Program-made: the position numbers and the translations under genes
Notes under the pieces: generated by a model
The model's database searches: none
Told to the model about the DNA's origin: nothing
Seen by the model: the letters and a program-made list of their open reading frames with translations, nothing else
In this document: piece by piece, positions 46,001 through 55,963 of the stretch
How positions within the stretch are numbered: the stretch's first letter is position 1
Layout: each line of letters opens with the position of its first letter
NCBI GenBank assembly: GCA_000727475.1
Contig: KL647291.1
Span: forward strand, 3,331,434 to 3,395,433
Direction of reading: 5' to 3'
DNA from: Sarcocystis neurona
Taxonomy: Eukaryota > Apicomplexa > Conoidasida > Eucoccidiorida > Sarcocystidae
DNA length: 64,000 nt

Positions 46001-48169
46001 GAGAGGTACTAGAGAAGTACGTCGCAAAAAAAAACCAGAGAATAACTAGTGGGTATGTGTCTATATATATATATATATATACGAGTGTAAGGAGTGTATG
46101 TATAGGAGCCGGTGTAGGAAAGATATTCACGGACTTGATTTAGTCAGACTGCTGCCCGAGAAACTGATCATCCTGCTGCCGCCGCGCGAACACAAAATTC
46201 TGAAGAAAATACCTTTTTTTCCAAAATGCAGTGTACATAAATACCCAAAAGACGGGGTCACATCTACGAGTGTCCCACACACATGCACACGAACATCTTC
46301 ATCATATATATATATATATACATATATATATATTGTGCAGGTATACTTACATATATAGATGTATTTATTAGTATACTTATATATATGCATATATATATAT
46401 ATATATGTGAGAATAGTGATTCAGAGAGATTCAATAAGATAGCCAGAGAGAGACGCATATATACAGGCCTCCACACTCAGATATGCATACAGTCCCCCTA
46501 CGCGCAGTTTTATATACCATCCTCCACAAGCTACATATACACACACACATACAGGGAGCCCTATAAACCTACATAAAAGCTGGAAAAATAGCTATATACA
46601 TATATATGTAGACAGCTCTATACGCGGCTCTGGATATATACATATGTATATACAGCTCTCTCTGTATAGAGCTACGTACATACACATATAGTTAACAGCT
46701 ACATAGAGATACGTACAGACAGCTCCACATACATCTACACATACACGACTCTATACACGGCCCTGCGTAGCGGTACATGTACAGTTGCGTACACAGCTAC
46801 ACATACAGGACCGTAGAGAGCCATATATATATATATATATACATATATATACATATAGATATATACATATATACATATATGTACATACATACATATTTAC
46901 AGGTGGAAAACTACAGCAGGCGACAGGTACGCATAGACATATATATAGTTAAAGAGTTAAATTAAATAGTGCACCGTCTGAAAGTGAGGAATGGCTTCTC
47001 ACGTAGGAGCGCTACGTAGCTGCACAAGCCGTGGGCGACGCGCATGCAGATATCCATATCAGAGGTGACCGCACACGCACACATAAGGATATTTCTCGCA
47101 GTCAGCAAGAAGAGAGACATAAATTCCTCCCACAAATAGACGTGGGTGTAGAAAGAGAGTCACCAGCAGAAGAAACGACTATGCGTGGATGTAAGCGATC
47201 TTCACTTGAATATCTTCACATGTGTTCGGGTGTATGTACACCATATTTTCGTCCACGCCTGTCTCCGCATATATATGTGAAGGGACTTCTGCACTTATGT
47301 TCGCAGATGTCGACGTGTGTTCGGGTGTACATACACCGGATTTTTGTGCACGCACATGCATATATGTGAAGGTCCCGTAGCATGTAGTTTGACGTGTGAC
47401 AGACTCATGCTACGCGCGTGGCAAAAGACAGATGCGCGTTGCCCACACTATTGTCGAGAGAATTCCCTCTGGACGTCTGTCTACAGATTCCTCTGTAAGA
47501 GACAGCAAGATAGACACCAGGCAAGTAGACACGCACGCCAGCAGATGCAGAGCGGTGGCATGCGCGCGGTGTGTAAGAGAAGAGAGCTCTCCACATTTTT
47601 GCGGAGACAGGGAGAGCTACCACCCCACACACGGCATGTGGAAGCCAGAAGAGCCATCGCTGACCGCGTATGTCTAGAACGTGGCCAAGAATTTCCCTAG
47701 CCAACATGAGAAGTTGCTCCAAGAGGACGAAGGGGAGAAGAATAAGAAGAATAAAGGTAGGGGACGGAAGTAGGAGAAACGGACGGAGGAGAAGCACGTG
47801 AAAGCGCCAAGAACAAAGTCAAGAGGTCCCCGAGAAACCGCGAAAAAGAGAAATTGATGGAGACACAGAGAAAGAACAGAAAGGGAGGAGGATGAGGGGA
47901 CGTAGAAAAAAAAGGAGCGAGTTGTATGAAAGAAAAACGAAGAGACTGCGAAGACGAGAGGAGACGTACATGGTGTCCGCAGGCAAGGACCTTCCGACGT
48001 CTTTAAGACGCTCGGAAATTTTTTCCTTAATTTTGAGAATGGTGGCCTGCAGAGGAACTTTGTGTAAGTTCATTATCGGCTTTCGGCTGAGAGACAGCAA
48101 CACCACCGTGCAGATGCCCTGCTGGTCACCCCCCACGCATGATGCGCGTCTCCCTCTGGAGACCGGCAT
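40021..48169 (-). CDS. Ubiquitin-like (beta-grasp) protein with Ala-rich tail, five exons
   Basis: Five minus exons whose four junctions all match in phase. Exon 1 is 47970-48169: ATG at 48169 (MPVSRGRRASCVGG), then VVLLSLSRKPIMNLHKVPLQ and ATILKIKEKISERL, donor AT|GTACGT. Exon 2 is 46131-46199 (TATTTTCTTCAG; ILCSRGGSRMISFSGSSL). Exon 3 is 44375-44471 (CTTTTGTAG; LYEGETRDPKKELEDPKE). Exon 4 is 41997-42071 (GGTGCAG; HYIAECLNCGVDRSTVVLFW; CAG|GTGGGT). Exon 5 starts at 40494 (DAFPREATLRQLGVQRNTTL) and is open through an Ala-rich run to TAA at 40021. That gives about 304 residues. The order strand-strand-helix (VPLQATILKIKEKI) then hydrophobic strand resembles a ubiquitin fold with an insertion, and the ATLRQLGV...TLYAS part resembles the end of such a fold. 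An internal donor at 40349 offers another ending (see findings). Exact family unknown. Confidence 0.5.
40500..40990. other. CAG then GA-rich tract in intron 4
   Basis: CAG on plus at 40500-40600, that is CTG on the sense strand, directly upstream of the exon-5 acceptor. It is followed by a purine-rich plus strand to about 40990. Intron of the beta-grasp gene. Confidence 0.6.
41000..41960. repeat. Intron with TA/TATG microsatellite and purine tract
   Basis: Unique at 41000-41290, with a weak minus frame (KYLDFLLASC) lacking a good donor. TA/TATG at 41320-41600, and GA-rich on plus at 41620-41960. All lie between exons 4 and 5 of the beta-grasp gene. Confidence 0.55.
42112..42480. repeat. 27-bp tandem CAG repeat
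   Basis: Six near-perfect copies of a 27-bp unit with ATGCAGCAG every 27 bases (ATG at 42114, 42141, 42168, 42195, 42222, 42249), then diverged CAG to 42480. Because 27 is a multiple of three, it is open in several frames on both strands (Met/Gln/Thr, Ala/Asp or Leu/His/Arg). It lies just upstream of the exon-4 acceptor at 42072, so it is intronic in the model above. Confidence 0.9.
42600..43480. repeat. TA/TATG and GAGAGA repeats
   Basis: TA-rich at 42610-42750 and 42940-43330. A unique, CAG-bearing island at 42760-42930 has a strong plus-strand donor (GCAGCA|GTAAGTGCC at 42887-42888) after an Ala/Ser/Gln frame, and a competing minus frame with an acceptor at 42926. No gene is assigned to it. 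Confidence 0.5.
43540..44110. repeat. CAG tract, imperfect
   Basis: Dense CAG/CAA/GTA triplets on plus, CTG on the sense strand of the beta-grasp gene, within intron 3. The long Leu/Cys or Ala/Thr frames across it are repeat by-products. Purine-rich on plus at 44110-44330. Confidence 0.75.
44490..45120. repeat. CAG tract upstream of exon 3
   Basis: CAG/CAA on plus (CTG on the sense strand) immediately upstream of the exon-3 acceptor at 44472, in intron 2 of the beta-grasp gene. Confidence 0.75.
45220..46970. repeat. TA/TATG microsatellites
   Basis: Long TA and TATG runs with a unique gap at 46085-46300 that holds exon 2 of the beta-grasp gene. A diverged repeat of the type AGCTACATACACATA recurs at 46580-46830. 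Confidence 0.8.
47000..47800. other. Unique stretch in intron 1 with a 95-bp duplication
   Basis: Two diverged copies of a unit containing TGTTCGGGTGTAnnTACACC are spaced 95 bases apart (palindromes at 47229-47242 and 47324-47337). A minus frame after TTGGCCACGTTCTAG near 47675 reads TYAVSDGSSGFHMPCVGW and stops. A plus frame at 47031-47220 looks equally protein-like. Neither is called. Confidence 0.5.
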
Positions 48170-48199
48170 CGTGTTGCTGTCTCTGTCTCCCTGTGTGTC

Positions 48200-49150
48200 T
48201 CCAACAAAAACGCGACCTTCCGCCGAAGTGGAAAAGAGGAGAAGACGGGGACGCAGAGGCACACGAAGGGGAAGCGGGAAGCGCAGGGGAAGGCAAAGGA
48301 GACGAGAAGAGAAAAAATACGAGGAGAGGGCGCAGCGGGGGAGAAGGAAGGGGCAGGGAGGAGAAGCACAGAAGAGGAAAACGGGGTGAGGCGGGAGAGA
48401 GGAACACGAAGAAGAAGAAGAAAATGGACGGGAAGCAGGGGGGAAAAGGGGAATGCAAAGACGAAGGGCGAACAGGGGGGAAAAGGGCGGGGAAGAGAAG
48501 ACGAAGGCGAGAGAAGAGGAGAAGGTGAAGAGGAGAAAACCAAGAAGAAGAAGAAAGCGGAGGGAAAAGGGATGGACTTCCCAAGAAGAGACACAGAAGA
48601 AGATACAGTGGAAGAGGGAGGGGGAGAAAAGAGACCAGACACCGGAGCAACAGGGGAGACACAAAAACAGCAGGAGACACGAGGAAGAGGAGGAAGACGA
48701 GGAGACGGGGGAAGCAAATCAACCAGTTCTTCCCAGAGGAAAAGGACGAGGAAAAAAACAGGTGGTGCAGGGGATGGAAGGGGAGTGGACGGAGGAGCAA
48801 ATGAAAGAGAAAAGAAGAGAGGCACTCGTCTACAAAAGTCGCGGAGGGGGAGGAGAACCCACAACGCAGAAAGCAACAGCAGAGGCAAGAAGAAGAAGGT
48901 GTAGGAGACGAAAAGGAAGACAAAAAGAAGGAGAAGACGAAGACGCAGACGAAGGACGACTGGACAGAGGAGACGAAGAAGGAGGGGAGAGGGACAGGGG
49001 AAGACGAAAATAGGTGCAGGAGGAGCAGCAAAAGCAGCAGAGCAGCAGGAGTCTCGTCGTACAGGAATAATAACGGAGCCGCAGCAAAAAGCGGCGTCGA
49101 AAGAAACGTCCCCGCGGAAATTCCTCCTCTCTCTCGAAAAACGAAGAAGT
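48200..49150. promoter_or_regulatory. 950-base GA-rich strand upstream of the beta-grasp start
   Basis: The plus strand is almost only purines (GAAGAAG, GGAGGAG, AGAGGAGA) for nearly 1 kb directly upstream of the minus-strand ATG at 48169. Position fits a 5' region. Such mirror-like purine tracts can form triplex DNA. No specific promoter motif is identified. All the frames here are Lys/Arg/Glu or Leu/Ser/Phe low complexity. Confidence 0.4.
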
Positions 49151-49159
49151 AGAGGAAAA

Positions 49160-50760
49160 GTGTCGCGCAGTTGTCAGCGAGACCGCCACTGTGACAAGAG
49201 AAACTTTTCGGTGTTTCTCCAAACGAAGATATATGCGGACAAAGGAGAGTTAAATGATATACAAACGTGGAACGCATGCACATACGCACACACATATATG
49301 TCGACGGGGGGAGGCAGACATATATATGTACATACATATATACATATAGAGAGAGGTGCACAAATACTGTCCTGTATTTGTGGACAGTAATAATAATATA
49401 TATCTATGTTTAGCGAGAGAATGAGGAAGTGATTTATATGTAGACCAACATGTTGATCCTGTCCTGGTCATAGATCTCTATACACCTGTACACACACGTC
49501 TACGTATATAGAGACGGCGAGCAGGGAAGTGCAGAGAAGAAGTATTTCTCAAACAAAACCTTGACGAGGGACGGAAGGAAAAGGAAGACAAAGGAGACGA
49601 ACGAGAAGAAAAAGCGACGTTGCCACCTGCAGCGGGGCAGCAGAGGGGGCGGCTACGCCTCCTGAACGGGCTGGGGAGAAGAGGAACAACATGAAAAGTG
49701 AGGAAAAGACGAAAAAGACGAAGAAGAAAGCTCTCTGTGGCAGAGCAAGGCCAAACGAAAGGGGACAGGTGAGAGGCCGAATTTGCAGGACTTCCGAAGA
49801 AGAAAAGAGTCGTGGAAAAAGACAAACATGAAATGTCTCTTCTTTCACAGAAAGACATGCACACGGGGCACCGCGCGACGAGGGAACCTGCGGCGCCTCC
49901 CTTTCCCGGGTATTCACCCACGGCTGCCCACGGGCAGACATCCACTACCACTTCACGAAAAGACACAGACAGAGGTATATAAAGACTTGTGAGAAGTGTA
50001 TGTCCATCCACTAGTACTCAGATAAACAAATGTAGACCTATAAATATATCTACAGGAACACACGTCCACACACACAGGCACGCTGCCATAATAGCCAACA
50101 TAGAGATACATATATCAATACACATATACATATATATATGTATATGTAAGTCCACTCCTATACATACGTACATACGTATGTATGTAAAAAAACACGCCTA
50201 GACGAGTAAACTCCCTACTGAAGATACAGAGGGGATGGCCTTGCAGCACTATCGAGGGAAGCAGAGCTTTCGAAGTGGACGTCCACTTCACAGCGCCTGC
50301 CTCGCGTCTCGCAATCAGACCGCGTTTTTGTGCGTGGCCTCGCGGTGGCAGATGCACTGACAGGGAGAAAAGTCTCCTTCAGCTACGCATGTATTTACAG
50401 ATGCAGACATACATATAAATGTATAAGTAGAAATTTATTTATATCTGTATGGTGGAGAGAGCACGCGAGGAAAAATTCTTCTACAGGCACGCATATATAC
50501 ACTCCAACACGCAGACATGTGTACGTGTACTCATACGTATATTTATACGGGAAAGGGATCCAGCCCGGCAAAGACTTTTAAGGCTCGCGTATGATCACAC
50601 ACACGCAGAGATATACATATATATATATATATGTATACGTACATAAATATAGATTTACGTACATGTGTATGGTGAATAGATGCACGCCAAAATGAGTGTG
50701 CTGCTGAGAGACAGACTGTAATCAGGAGGGGATACAGTCGTCGCGGGGCGCGAGGAATCG
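49160..50760. other. Mixed unique and TATG sequence, no firm gene
   Basis: TATG runs at 49280-49420, 50030-50190 and 50590-50680. At 49480-50010 the minus frame (SFREVVVDVCPWAAVGEYPG, CPVCMSFC) and a plus frame (DFRRRKESWKKTNMKCLFFH) are both open and neither has convincing splice sites. Confidence 0.35.
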
Positions 50761-51510
50761 CGGTGTACGTACACCGGGGCCACGACAGGGCACGCGTGCA
50801 CAGACACACATAGAGGTGTGCAGATACGTGTGTGTATATTCCTAAAACTTTGTTGTTCTACACCTGCTGCCGCGAGCAGGTCGACTGAACCAGCCGTTGA
50901 TCGGCGATGCGCAGAGCTGGGGAAACACGGCAGGTGCAGACGGTGGAGTGTACGTACACGCGAAGAGTCCGCTTTTGCGGTGTACGCACACCGCGGCGCG
51001 GGCAGAGGAAAGGGAACACCAGGTCTTCAACGTGCGGCGGAACAGGCGAAGTGCGAGACAAAGACAGACAGAGGGGAAAACAAATATACCTTCCGCACAC
51101 ACACTTGCACGCTCTGTTTCTTACCGTGACGAGGTGTACATACAGCCTGTGAAGCAGACAGACGCAGAAAACCAGACGAGCACCGCGCGCTCTACGTGTT
51201 GCGGCGGAAAGAGGCAAACAGCGCGATGTACAGATATGAACAGGGAAAACTGCTGTCGCTGACGCGTGCAGAAGTGGGACGAGAGGGCTCCTTAAAACAT
51301 TGACTTGTGCGTATGCGTCTTGGCGACGGGTTGTGTGTGCGCGCGCCTCAAGACTTCCTGTGGTGTCTGTACACCTGGCAACCAGTAGGCAACGCGAGGT
51401 GTACGTGGGCCCACAACTCAGACATGTACACACGTACGGAGACAGAAAAGACGCGGGGAGGAGGTGTACCTACACTCCCGGGGTCAGACGTGAGGTGTAC
51501 GTACACCCGG
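50760..51510. repeat. Cluster of dispersed 14-bp palindromes
   Basis: At least eight copies of GGTGTAnnnACACC-like palindromes in 750 bases: 50762, 50947, 50979, 51133, 51362, 51398, 51463 and 51494. Perfect or near-perfect ones are 50762-50775, 50979-50992 and 51494-51507. Many are preceded by GA or GC and followed by GGGG, CGCGG or TGG. Spacing is irregular, unlike the 37-kb array. The local frames are Cys/Arg/Thr-rich because of the motif and are not called as genes. Confidence 0.8.
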
Positions 51511-51519
51511 GGGCGAATG

Positions 51520-52560
51520 GCCGGGCGGTGCCGTTGCCCTGTGGAAACGTCCAAATTCGAAAAGTACAGGAATGAGTATGACTTCTACGTAATGGTCTAC
51601 AGACAGAGCTATGGGAAGTCGCACACATATATGTGTATGCACACGGAAGTAGATATTCGTAGTAGGCATGCAAGAATCCACATCCTTGTCGACTTCCGTG
51701 CAGCTGCCTGTGCAGAATGACCACGGAAGTATACACACACGTACACATATAAATATATACGTATACACAGGTGTACACACATGTATGTAGATACTGTCGG
51801 TAGGCAGGCAAGACTTTACAGCCGTGTCCATCTACGTATAACTGCCTGTGGACGGAACCAGGGCTGGGATCACTCCTCCTGGTATTTCTCCACGCAAATA
51901 CGTGGAAACTCTCAGTTATGTAGTTCCACAATTACGTATATACACATATACGAACACACTTATATAGACACGTACACATATACATATATATGTATACACA
52001 TATATTGTGTCTTTTTATGTGTAGGGAGTGCCCCCAGAGTTGAATGTTTCATAATTATACTATTTCGCATATGCGTAAATATGAAATACTTATATATATA
52101 CATATATGTGCAATGCGCCCTTATGGCTGAAGCGCGAATTTCTTTACGAGTATGTGAAAAGGCAAGAAGGCCGGAGGTCTGTTTTCCCTCATAGCCGCCC
52201 TTCACGTTCGCGCCAAAATTAGCCCCACGGCGGCTTCGCGCACGCGGGAGTTGGCTCTCTGTGCGCGTTCACTCGTGGAGCGCAAAAAAATATTTTCACA
52301 GAAGCAGACTGACTCTGCGGCAGCGTTAGTAATACAAAGCGATGCGCGAGGAAAGGTGGCAAACTTTTTTTCTCGTTGCGACACTCGTTGTGAATACCTG
52401 GGGAAGAGCACTCTTTTGCGGCCATCTCCCCACGAGTTACCATCTATGGAAAGAAACAGAGACAGAGAGAAAGACAGAGGCAGATCCTCATGCACGCCCA
52501 CACAGCCACACACACAGACGCACCCTCACTCACTCCTACGTTTTTCTGTATACAAAACTG
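51520..52560. other. Unique and TATG sequence, candidate plus frame
   Basis: TATG at 51740-51790 and 51940-52010. A plus frame at 52251-52480 reads KKIFSQKQTDSAAALVIQSD and onward in ordinary composition; the minus strand is also open there. No splice pair secured. Confidence 0.3.
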
Positions 52561-52580
52561 ATGTTTTTCCGCCTATTTAC

Positions 52581-52716
52581 GCGAGGTGCTGACATGTGCG
52601 CGTGAGGTTGGTCCGGGCCTCGTTGTCAAGAAACGGCAGGAACACGAGCAAACCATCGAAACAGGGACACACTCGCGCACATACTTGTGGAGTGCGACCC
52701 CCGTCTTCACTGACGA
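52581..52716 (-). CDS. F-box-like exon
   Basis: After the acceptor CCGCCTGTTAG, the only long frame ends in LLVFLPFLDNEARTNLTRTC and then QHLA, and meets the donor GC|GTAAATA in phase 2. The spacing L-x-F-L-P-F-L-D, then R-x-x-L, then T-C-x-x-L is that of an F-box first and second helix. F-box proteins bind Skp1 and bring substrates to SCF ubiquitin ligases. The motif is cut by the intron, so its end should be in the next exon to the left. Only this exon is seen. Without the partner exon, a chance resemblance or another helical repeat is possible. Confidence 0.4.
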
Positions 52717-52889
52717 CTAACAGGCGGACAGGTGATATACAAACATATAACGGTTTTTCACGACGACAGCGAGTTCCTACCGTTTCTTGCGAAGTGTACT
52801 TCACGAGTCGGCACAGCCACCCGTATATGCTTGTGGCGAGGACTGTACCGCTCTCTTCACAGGGATGCACACGCGCATATATACATACA

Positions 52890-53660
52890 TATATGGATGT
52901 ACACATATATACATATAATATTATTTACGTAGGTAGGCACAAAGATCTACTACATATGGGTCCCTATGCGTGAGGCCGACAAGGCAGGTGATGAGTCTTC
53001 CGTCTCGTCAGTAGGTGGGCTCGCCCACCACCAGGCGGGCCTCCGCCGAAGACTAGCACGAGGCGCTAGCTAGAGCGTGACTCTTTCTCACATCGGAGTG
53101 ACAGGGGCAGAAAAACAGAAAGCAGCGACTGCGGAACTCGTGTGTAAGGACAGGGCGGGGGGCGGGGCAGACGGTTCAAATGTTTACACCTGTGTTGTGC
53201 TCTCCTCCTGCTCCACGGAGACGTGCAGATACGCACACATACGCATATTTTTGTCACCACTAAATTCATCCACCGTTGACGATGAGGCAAGGGAAGTCGC
53301 AAGCACGTACTTCAAGTTTATAAATCAATCCACCACCGATGTAACGCAGGAAGTCGCACATCTACGGGTGGGTGGTGGCACGAGTACACGCGGGCAACGC
53401 AGAAGCGGTGGCCGGAACTGACGCTGCGTCGACACACTATCTGAATAGAAAGATGTGGTTATGACAGTAATAGAGGGACAGAAGAGAAGAAACACACATT
53501 TCTATGGGGCAGCTGCGGCACAGAACGGTAGTGCAGCAAAAAATTGCGGGGGTCCAGCAGCGTCGCAGACTTGGTCGCGCACGCTTTTTCAGCGGGCAGC
53601 CGGGCGCAGTGCTACTATTACTCTGCTGCTGCTGCTTCTCCTTCAGCCGGTGCTGCTGCA
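52890..53660. other. Unique stretch with a plus frame containing a diverged duplication
   Basis: Plus frame 53077-53421 (114 codons) includes two related segments, STVDDEAREVAS and STTDVTQEVAH, encoded by a diverged direct repeat of about 60 bases (53263-53309 and 53322-53365). It may be an exon. No splice sites were found that limit it, and the reverse strand is partly open. Confidence 0.3.
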
Positions 53661-53676
53661 GGCAATGGAAGAGTGC

Positions 53677-54216
53677 CTACTGACAGATACACTCACGACT
53701 AACACGTGGCCCGGGGAGAGCAAGGGAAAGGAGCAGCGCGGGAGGCGCAGCAGCAGGGGGGACACGCCGGACAGAAGACGGGAGAAACAGACGTGAAAGA
53801 CGCAGCGGCCGCGCTGTGCTGGCACGCAGCGGGACAGAGAGAAGAGTCAGAGAGAGAGAAAGAGCTGCAGAGGGAGCCGCAGTAGCAACAGAGGCAGAAA
53901 CACGGCGCGGACAGAGGTAAAGCACGGCGGCCAGAAGACTGGGAGAAGGCGAGCACAGGAGATGGTGCAGCAGCCGCTGCAAACGAAGACGGCCGGGCGA
54001 CGCTGCCGCTGCAGGACGAAGAAGGAGAAGAAGAAGACGAAGGGCAGCGGCAAGGGCAGGAGGAACGAACAACAGCAGCATCCACATGAACAGGCGCAGC
54101 ACCGCTGGCTGAGCTGCTGGTGAGGTTGCTTCATCGGTGAAATTGAAGGTGCAGGCGCCGCGGCAGCTCCGCAGCGCGGCGGCGAAGGCAGTGGACGACT
54201 TTACGACCACGTAATC
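53677..54216 (-). CDS. Ala/Leu-rich exon with possible membrane segments
   Basis: Begins at the acceptor AAATCTACACAG|GAT and reads DYVVVKSSTAFAAALRSCRG, then ACTFNFTDEATSPAAQPAVL and a hydrophobic stretch. It stays open to 53677 through CTG-type low complexity. A donor probably lies before the Leu-rich part, and the true exon may be only about 140 bases. The opposite strand carries stops, which supports this orientation. Confidence 0.4.
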   Translation of the reverse strand, partial: DYVVVKSSTAFAAALRSCRGACTFNFTDEATSPAAQPAVLRLFMWMLLLFVPPALAAALRLLLLLLRPAAAASPGRLRLQRLLHHLLCSPSPSLLAAVLYLCPRRVSASVATAAPSAALSLSLTLLSVPLRASTARPLRLSRLFLPSSVRRVPPAAAPPALLLSLALPGPRVSRECICQ

Positions 54217-54399
54217 CTGTGTAGATTTACCGAAACAACAACGCACGGGAGGACAGAGACGTGCCCGCGCTGAGAAGAGGAAAGGAGGACACGCATGACC
54301 GACGAAGCACATCGCAAAGAGGCGAAATGATGATGCACGTGTCATCATCTGCTACACCGGCGGCTCAGCAGACGTGTGCGAAGCCGCTACCCAGCCGCA

Positions 54400-54660
54400 C
54401 CCCCAACAGCGAGGGCTACAGCAGCAGCACCCACAACAACAGCAGTGGCGCCAACAGATGCGAGCAGCCTCAGGAGGAGCAACAGAACAACAGCAGCAAC
54501 AACGTTAAGAACAACAGCCGGACCAGCAGGAGTAGCGACAAGAGCAGCAATAGGAACAGGAGCAGCGGCAGGGACAAATGCGCCAACAAGAGCAGCGACA
54601 GGAGCACCACGCGGAGCAACAGCAGCAGCAGCAGCGGCAGCGGTGTGTCTGTGCGGCGCT
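54400..54660. repeat. CAG/CAA/GCA tract
   Basis: Imperfect CAG, AACAGCAG and GCGACAGGAGC units on plus. Open plus frames are Ser/Asn/Arg- or Ala/Thr-rich. On the minus strand this is sense-CTG lying between the exons at 54216 and 54791. Confidence 0.7.
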
Positions 54661-54790
54661 GGGACAGCCGCCGCAGGCGAAGGAAGAGGGGCAGCGGCCG
54701 CGACCCGTCATCGCTCGCTGAGAGGAGAGGCCCCGCCGAAGCAGCAGCGGGAAAAAGTGTGAGTAGTGTACTCCGCGCTGCCGCACTTAC

Positions 54791-54856
54791 GACATAAATG
54801 TAGTAGGAACCCTGGAGTTGGCTTTTCTGAAGAGTCTACTGATTCGTTTTGATGTG
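54791..54856 (-). CDS. Small internal exon
   Basis: Acceptor CTGCCACCGCAG and a strong donor TATGTC|GTAAGTGCGG. One frame reads HQNESVDSSEKPTPGFLLHL; a second minus frame is also open. A plus frame (54818-55066, 82 codons, FLKSLLIRFDVLRWQLAAPR) overlaps on the other strand, so the strand is not certain. It would lie upstream of the 54216 exon, but the phases do not join directly. Confidence 0.35.
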
Positions 54857-55379
54857 CTGCGGTGGCAGCTTGCAGCGCCCAGAGGAAGCTTCTTGAACGG
54901 CAGAGGCGACAAAGTCGAGCAACAAAAAACACAGAACCAAGAGAAGACGCAGCTAAGAGGGAAGGAGAAGAGTGAACGTAGTGAACAACAATACGCGATC
55001 ACGCTGAAGGAAAAACCATTAGCGCTGCAGTGTTGCGATTCACGCACATCCCGCGACTTCTGGTGAAAAAAGCGAATGTTTTCACGATGAATCTTCCCCT
55101 GTACTTTCGACGTGCAAGTACCAAAGAAGCCCACTAACGCGACCCCCACCACTCGACATCACTCTCCGCTAGTGCTGGTACTTCTTCGGAATTCCTCTGG
55201 CCGCGGGCCCCCTGGGTCGCTTACACCTTTTCCCATGCCTCTGCGTAGCTCCTTACTGCTCTTTCTGGGGCTGCTGCCTGCGTGCGTGTGTGTGTGTGTC
55301 TAGCTGGCTGCCGCGTGTGGGGTTCTGCGCTTCTCGGTGTTAGCAGCCTCGCAGTAGCCCCTCAAGACGGTGACCTGGG

Positions 55380-55900
55380 CTGCTGCTGCAGGAGCAGCAG
55401 GGGAGCGAGGAGGAGTCACCGCACACCACATAGCAGCGCGCGCTGGTGCTGTTTTGTGAAGGAACAACGGCGGAAGCGACAGCGAGTGCAGCAGGGAATG
55501 GCACTAATGCTGCTGCTGCTGCTGCTCCTTCTTCAGGTGCAGTACAGCCAAGGAAGGTCGCAGTAATGCTGTTGCTGGTTCTCGTTCAGCTGTACTACAG
55601 CAGCATCAAGCGTCACTAATGCTACTGTTTCTTCCTCAGTTGCGCTCGTGCACCAGCAGCTTGACGTCACATTGGCAGGAAGTATAGTTGCTGCTGCTGC
55701 TGGAGATCCACCCCTGCGGATACATCACGAGACAGGACTGCCGCTGCTGCTGTTTAGCACAACAACAGGAGGCGATGACGACTCAAGGTGAGACAAAAAT
55801 CATCGCGGGGGTGTTGCTTCACCAGCAGCAGATCACCCGCAGCAGACGAGCAACCCAGAGGCAGCAGCACATATATATTGGGGCTGCTGCCGATTTCGTG
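55380..55900. repeat. CTG/CAG interspersed tract
   Basis: Short CTG and CAG runs alternate, with a repeated block GTGCAGTACAGC / CTGTACTACAGC. No frame is convincing. Confidence 0.5.
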
Positions 55901-55963
55901 TAGCTGAAGGGGACATAGGGATAGCTCACTGAAGCCAAAATAAAACATGAGGAAACAGCCAAG

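Noticed and set aside
48126..49361. Long minus frame rich in Ser, Leu, Phe and Pro, and its antisense Lys/Arg/Glu frames
   Set aside because: Both come from the 1-kb purine tract. Only the part after the ATG at 48169, in a different frame, behaves like protein.
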